Assembly: GCA_030917805.1 (NCBI GenBank)
Contig: JAUPUA010000048.1
Span: 1-9,258, forward strand
Length of the DNA stretch: 9,258 nt
Direction: 5' to 3'
Source: Patescibacteria group bacterium
GTDB taxonomy: Bacteria; Patescibacteriota; Saccharimonadia; Saccharimonadales; HK-STAS-PATE-42
The position numbers and the translations under genes are program-made. The notes under the pieces are model-generated. The model made no database searches. It worked only from the letters and a program-made list of their open reading frames with translations, and was not told the origin of the DNA. Each line of letters begins with the position of its first letter. Within the stretch, counting starts at the first letter, position 1. Positions 7,041 to 9,258 of the stretch are shown here, piece after piece.

Positions 7041-7553
7041 CTAGGGTGTAGCCATATGTCTTCTTTCGTTGGCCAGCATAACCATTCCTTGGTAGTTACT
7101 TTCATTGAATAGGAATGGGTAGCAGTGCGGGACATGATGCCTACCGTTGGCAATTGCAATTAAGGGCTCATGGGCCACAACTACAACCGAACCACTTCTA
7201 TCCCAAGCTGATACACCCTCTTCACCTAGCTCTTTATTCAGGAAGCCTGCGAAGTCCATAGGATAGGAGTCAGCTCGTGTCCTGATAGATAAGTCCCCTA
7301 GCGCCTGGCTCTCAAAGAGTTTTGCACCAAAGAAGCTACCAATTCTTTCTGCTGTCAGCTTAGCCCTAACTCTATCTGAGTGTAAAATCGGTACTCCGTC
7401 CACTAAGGCACGGATTACGCCTCCTCCTTTTACAGTTTCAATAGTTTCTCTTAGGCTTGATATTGCCAGCTCACAGTCTCGTTCGGAAACTGCGACTTCT
7501 CCGTTTTGGCTATAGTCTTCCGCGTGTCTTATAAGTACTATTTGCTTTTCCAT
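7041..7553 (-). CDS. Histidine phosphatase superfamily protein
   Basis: A 170-residue protein of the phosphoglycerate mutase-like (histidine phosphatase) superfamily, which transfers phosphate to an active-site His. The N-terminus IVLIRHAED supplies the nucleophile His10 beside Arg9. ILHSDRVRAKLTAERI (56-71) matches the family's SSPxxRAxQTA region with Arg63 as a likely phosphate ligand. VVVVAHEPLIAIA (123-135) contains the second catalytic His128. The proton donor and substrate cannot be assigned. The C-terminal part has an unusual His-rich patch (GRHHVPHC, about 137-144). It is the first gene of the minus-strand cluster. GGAAAGG sits upstream of the ATG as a good Shine-Dalgarno sequence, and a promoter is proposed at 7607-7580. 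Confidence 0.85.
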   Translation of the reverse strand: MEKQIVLIRHAEDYSQNGEVAVSERDCELAISSLRETIETVKGGGVIRALVDGVPILHSDRVRAKLTAERIGSFFGAKLFESQALGDLSIRTRADSYPMDFAGFLNKELGEEGVSAWDRSGSVVVVAHEPLIAIANGRHHVPHCYPFLFNESNYQGMVMLANERRHMATP

Positions 7554-7579
7554 TTGTAAATCCCTTTCCTACCTGGGAC

Positions 7580-7607
7580 TTTATACCTTAAGACAAGGTA
7601 CGGTTAA
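7580..7607 (-). promoter_or_regulatory. Probable promoter of the phosphatase-DUF5665-sortase cluster
   Basis: Read on the minus strand, TTAACC (7607-7602), a 16-bp spacer and TATAAA (7585-7580) lie upstream of the phosphatase ATG at 7553. The predicted start is near 7573, giving a leader of about 20 nt that contains the Shine-Dalgarno sequence. The -35 matches consensus at only 4 of 6 positions. Confidence 0.4.
7584..7600. promoter_or_regulatory. Inverted repeat in the promoter spacer, possible operator
   Basis: TACCTT (7584-7589) and AAGGTA (7595-7600) form a perfect 6-bp inverted repeat with a 5-nt centre. It fills the spacer between the proposed -35 and -10 boxes, where a repressor would block polymerase. 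A winged-helix regulator-like gene ends 47 bp away. The repeat is short, so chance is possible. Confidence 0.3.
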
Positions 7608-7646
7608 GTAAAATAATTTACCTAGAAAGATATATACTCCTTTTTC

Positions 7647-8363
7647 TTATCTGTAATTAATCTCTAATTCAACCAGTCCAAAACCTTTAGATGTGCTCAA
7701 TTTTCTAGCAGCCCCCACGTCTTTAGGTACTTTTCCATCCTCATCAATCCAACTCACCCTTCCCTTAGAACTCCCAAAATCCTTAACTTCCTCAGATTTG
7801 ATATCTAGCCGAACGATATAAAGTGGCCCACATCTATGTGCCACGAGCTCACCACCTTCTGTATATCTAATATTAAGCATTCCAGGGCTCTCTAGTACCG
7901 ACCTGTCTTCATCTATATTTCGGTACTTGAGCATTCTAGAAGCTGTCTCTTTATATGTCTGACTAAGCCTTAGTTTTCCAAATAACAAACCTTCGTAACC
8001 AATAACTGCACCAGCCAAGCTAGTATAGGTAAGCAACTTTCCGTCGACAGTACGCGCTAAAATGAACACCCCGTTAAGTGGTCTAGTCTTGATTCTAGAA
8101 TCTGCCCTAGACTGCGAATCAATCATTAGCCTCCCACTTTGGCTCAGCCCATACTCACCGTTTTTCATTTTATTAACCAGCTTCTTCTCAACAAGATTCT
8201 TTAGATGATGATTAAAGGCATTGCCATCCATGTCTACCGGCTTAAGCTCAGAATAGGTCAATGACTTAACTGAATCCTTAAGTTTCGTGACTATATCTCT
8301 CTGAAGGTAATGGATCGGCTCACCAAAAGGGAGGTATTCTTTTTGTTCGTCTAGCTCTTTCAT
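7647..8363 (-). CDS. Winged-helix protein with degenerate Nudix-like domain
   Basis: A 238-residue protein. Residues about 18-82 form a winged-helix DNA-binding domain: QRDIVTKL, then YSELKP, the recognition-helix region NAFNHHLKNLVEKKLV and the wing YGLSQSGRLMI. Residues about 96-188 resemble a Nudix fold, starting GVFILARTVDGKLL. Residues 129-150 align with a Nudix box (G-x5-E-x7-REuxEExGu), but the catalytic positions are changed: Gln135 replaces the first Glu and R143-M-L-K-Y-R replaces REuxEE. Hydrolase activity is therefore unlikely, and a ligand-sensing regulator is more plausible. NrtR regulators combine the same two domains in the opposite order. ATG 8363 is the first standard start; the frame runs upstream to a TGA with no ATG, GTG or TTG, though an ATT codon is available 12 nt upstream. 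Shine-Dalgarno is weak. The gene is divergent from gtrA, 65 bp apart. Confidence 0.75.
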   Translation of the reverse strand: MKELDEQKEYLPFGEPIHYLQRDIVTKLKDSVKSLTYSELKPVDMDGNAFNHHLKNLVEKKLVNKMKNGEYGLSQSGRLMIDSQSRADSRIKTRPLNGVFILARTVDGKLLTYTSLAGAVIGYEGLLFGKLRLSQTYKETASRMLKYRNIDEDRSVLESPGMLNIRYTEGGELVAHRCGPLYIVRLDIKSEEVKDFGSSKGRVSWIDEDGKVPKDVGAARKLSTSKGFGLVELEINYR

Positions 8364-8428
8364 AAGCTCAGTAATTCTGCCATACTTATCTCTTAGTCTT
8401 AGATTAAACTTAACATATCCAGCTAGTT

Positions 8429-8938
8429 TTGCACAAAAAAGTCAAAAAAACCTTCAGTAAGATATTCGAGAAGCGCTTCGCACGCTTCTTCGTGGTTGGA
8501 GTCTGGAATACAATCGTCGATCTCACTGTTCTTAGTATTATGATCGTAATACTCGATGCCAAACCACAAGATACACTAAAACTAATCCTTGCAAACACGG
8601 TTTCTGGAACCTGCTCGATAGCTTCTAGCTTCTTATTAAATCGCTACTTCGTGTTTAAGGATAGTCACAACCCAATAGAAGGTAAGAAGCTTGCCACATT
8701 CATAGTCGTCAGCTTAATTGGCGCTTACGGAATCAACAATACGGTTCTTAACCTGGTAGTCCTACATGCCGATTGGCTACATAATTCAATCTATCCAATT
8801 ATAGAATTCTTCAAGCTTGACGGTATAATAACTAGGAATATGGCCACAATCTTTACAGGCAAAGCAATTGCAGGCCTGTCCTCAATGCTCTGGAGCTTCT
8901 GGGCCTACGGCAAGTTTGTGTTTAAAGAAGACAGTTAA
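8429..8938 (+). CDS. GtrA family membrane protein
   Basis: A 169-residue integral membrane protein of the GtrA family, small proteins thought to help move polyprenyl-phosphate-linked sugars across the membrane for cell-surface glycan or teichoic acid modification. Four hydrophobic helices are visible at about 18-43, 50-76, 88-112 and 139-165. Family landmarks are FARFFVVGVWNTIVD at the start of helix 1, FLLNRYFVFKDS after helix 2 and FWAYGKFVFKED at the C-terminus. A basic N-terminus (HKKVKKTFSKIFEKR) precedes helix 1. TTG 8429 is the only NTG codon between the upstream in-frame TAA (8411) and helix 1, so the start is TTG. No Shine-Dalgarno sequence is seen. No glycosyltransferase is adjacent. 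The TAA stop overlaps the stop of the convergent gene. Confidence 0.9.
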   Translation: MHKKVKKTFSKIFEKRFARFFVVGVWNTIVDLTVLSIMIVILDAKPQDTLKLILANTVSGTCSIASSFLLNRYFVFKDSHNPIEGKKLATFIVVSLIGAYGINNTVLNLVVLHADWLHNSIYPIIEFFKLDGIITRNMATIFTGKAIAGLSSMLWSFWAYGKFVFKEDS

Positions 8939-9243
8939 TTGCTACTGTAGTTATCAGTTGGCTCCATGTCTACGATATCTCTTATATCTATAATCGTAGT
9001 TTGGGTACTAGGATTTTTTGCAATAAAGTTTAGTACATCTGCATGTCCAGGTTGAGTTGGGTCTGACACAAGCTCACCTCTTGTAAATTTATGTCTATCT
9101 CCACAAATACTACACAAAGCATATACAGAATCTCTTAGCATGTCATCATCCATAACTCCATTTAATCGCTCCATAGTTACTACAGCAGGAGCTGCCATAT
9201 CAAGCTTAAAGTTATGTGGTGCAAGACCTTTTTGACTAATCAT
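8935..9243 (-). CDS. Hypothetical protein with a CxxC motif (102 aa)
   Basis: I do not recognise this protein. The product has 102 residues from ATG 9243. The only striking feature is YALCSICGDRHKFTRGEL (about 41-58), where Cys44, Cys47 and perhaps His51 could form half of a zinc knuckle or bind metal through a dimer. There is no membrane segment or signal peptide. The frame remains open through the last 15 bases of the window, so a start further upstream cannot be excluded. GATAAT at 9258-9253 would suit a -10 box close to ATG 9243. Its stop (TAA at 8937-8935) overlaps the stop of the convergent GtrA gene, with no terminator hairpin between them. Confidence 0.6.
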   Translation of the reverse strand: MISQKGLAPHNFKLDMAAPAVVTMERLNGVMDDDMLRDSVYALCSICGDRHKFTRGELVSDPTQPGHADVLNFIAKNPSTQTTIIDIRDIVDMEPTDNYSSN

Positions 9244-9258
9244 GCATAAGATATTATC

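Noticed and set aside
7608..7621. AT-rich hairpin GTAAA-ATAA-TTTAC as a terminator for the winged-helix gene
   Set aside because: The stem is only 5 bp and nearly all A/T, too weak to call.
7634..7646. AAGGAG on the minus strand just after the winged-helix gene stop, suggesting another start
   Set aside because: No ATG, GTG or TTG follows at a usable distance and no open frame continues.
8410..8598. 62-residue minus-strand frame opposite the start of gtrA
   Set aside because: It is antisense to the conserved first helix of GtrA and has no family resemblance.

Overview
The window (9258 bp, roughly 40-45% GC by eye, standard genetic code) looks like a chromosomal segment of a Candidate Phyla Radiation bacterium (Patescibacteria), most likely Saccharibacteria (TM7) or a close relative. 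The reasons are a membrane-anchored sortase next to a DUF5665 protein, a GtrA protein, a dnaK with CIRCE operators but without the usual hrcA/grpE/dnaJ neighbours, Shine-Dalgarno sequences at only some genes, and several lineage-specific proteins. The assignment is an inference from gene content. No mobile element, rRNA, tRNA or CRISPR array was recognised. Every apparent stop codon is TAA or TAG, never TGA.

Left part (1-5052, plus strand): the 3' portion of a DUF1697 gene enters from the left edge and stops at 524. A consensus sigma-70 promoter (TTGACA, 17 bp, extended -10 TATAAT) starts at the next base and drives a large protein of 765-768 residues. This protein has an OmpA-like middle region and a C-terminal zincin-like motif pair (HEVAGH and GELWAE). 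Next is dnaK, preceded by two CIRCE operators interleaved with one or two promoters and followed by a strong hairpin. It appears to be a single-gene HrcA-type heat-shock unit.

Middle (5076-5938, plus strand): a small acidic protein of unknown function and an NADPH-dependent FMN reductase/flavodoxin-like gene, with no recognisable Shine-Dalgarno sequences.

Right part, minus strand: an operon-like run read right to left contains a histidine phosphatase (7553-7041), a DUF5665 membrane protein (7019-6765), a class D/E-like sortase (6758-6135) and an unlisted 48-residue membrane peptide (6096-5950). A plausible promoter with an inverted repeat in its spacer lies upstream of the phosphatase. Upstream of that promoter, also on the minus strand, is a winged-helix protein whose C-terminal half looks like a Nudix domain with its catalytic glutamates replaced (8363-7647). 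It could be a ligand-sensing regulator and is a candidate controller of the sortase operon.

Right end: a GtrA-family membrane protein (8429-8938, plus) is divergent from the winged-helix gene. Its stop overlaps that of a hypothetical CxxC protein on the minus strand (9243-8935). The cell-surface theme (sortase, DUF5665, GtrA, possibly the large OmpA-like/zincin protein) fits an epibiotic lifestyle, but no sortase substrate is encoded here.
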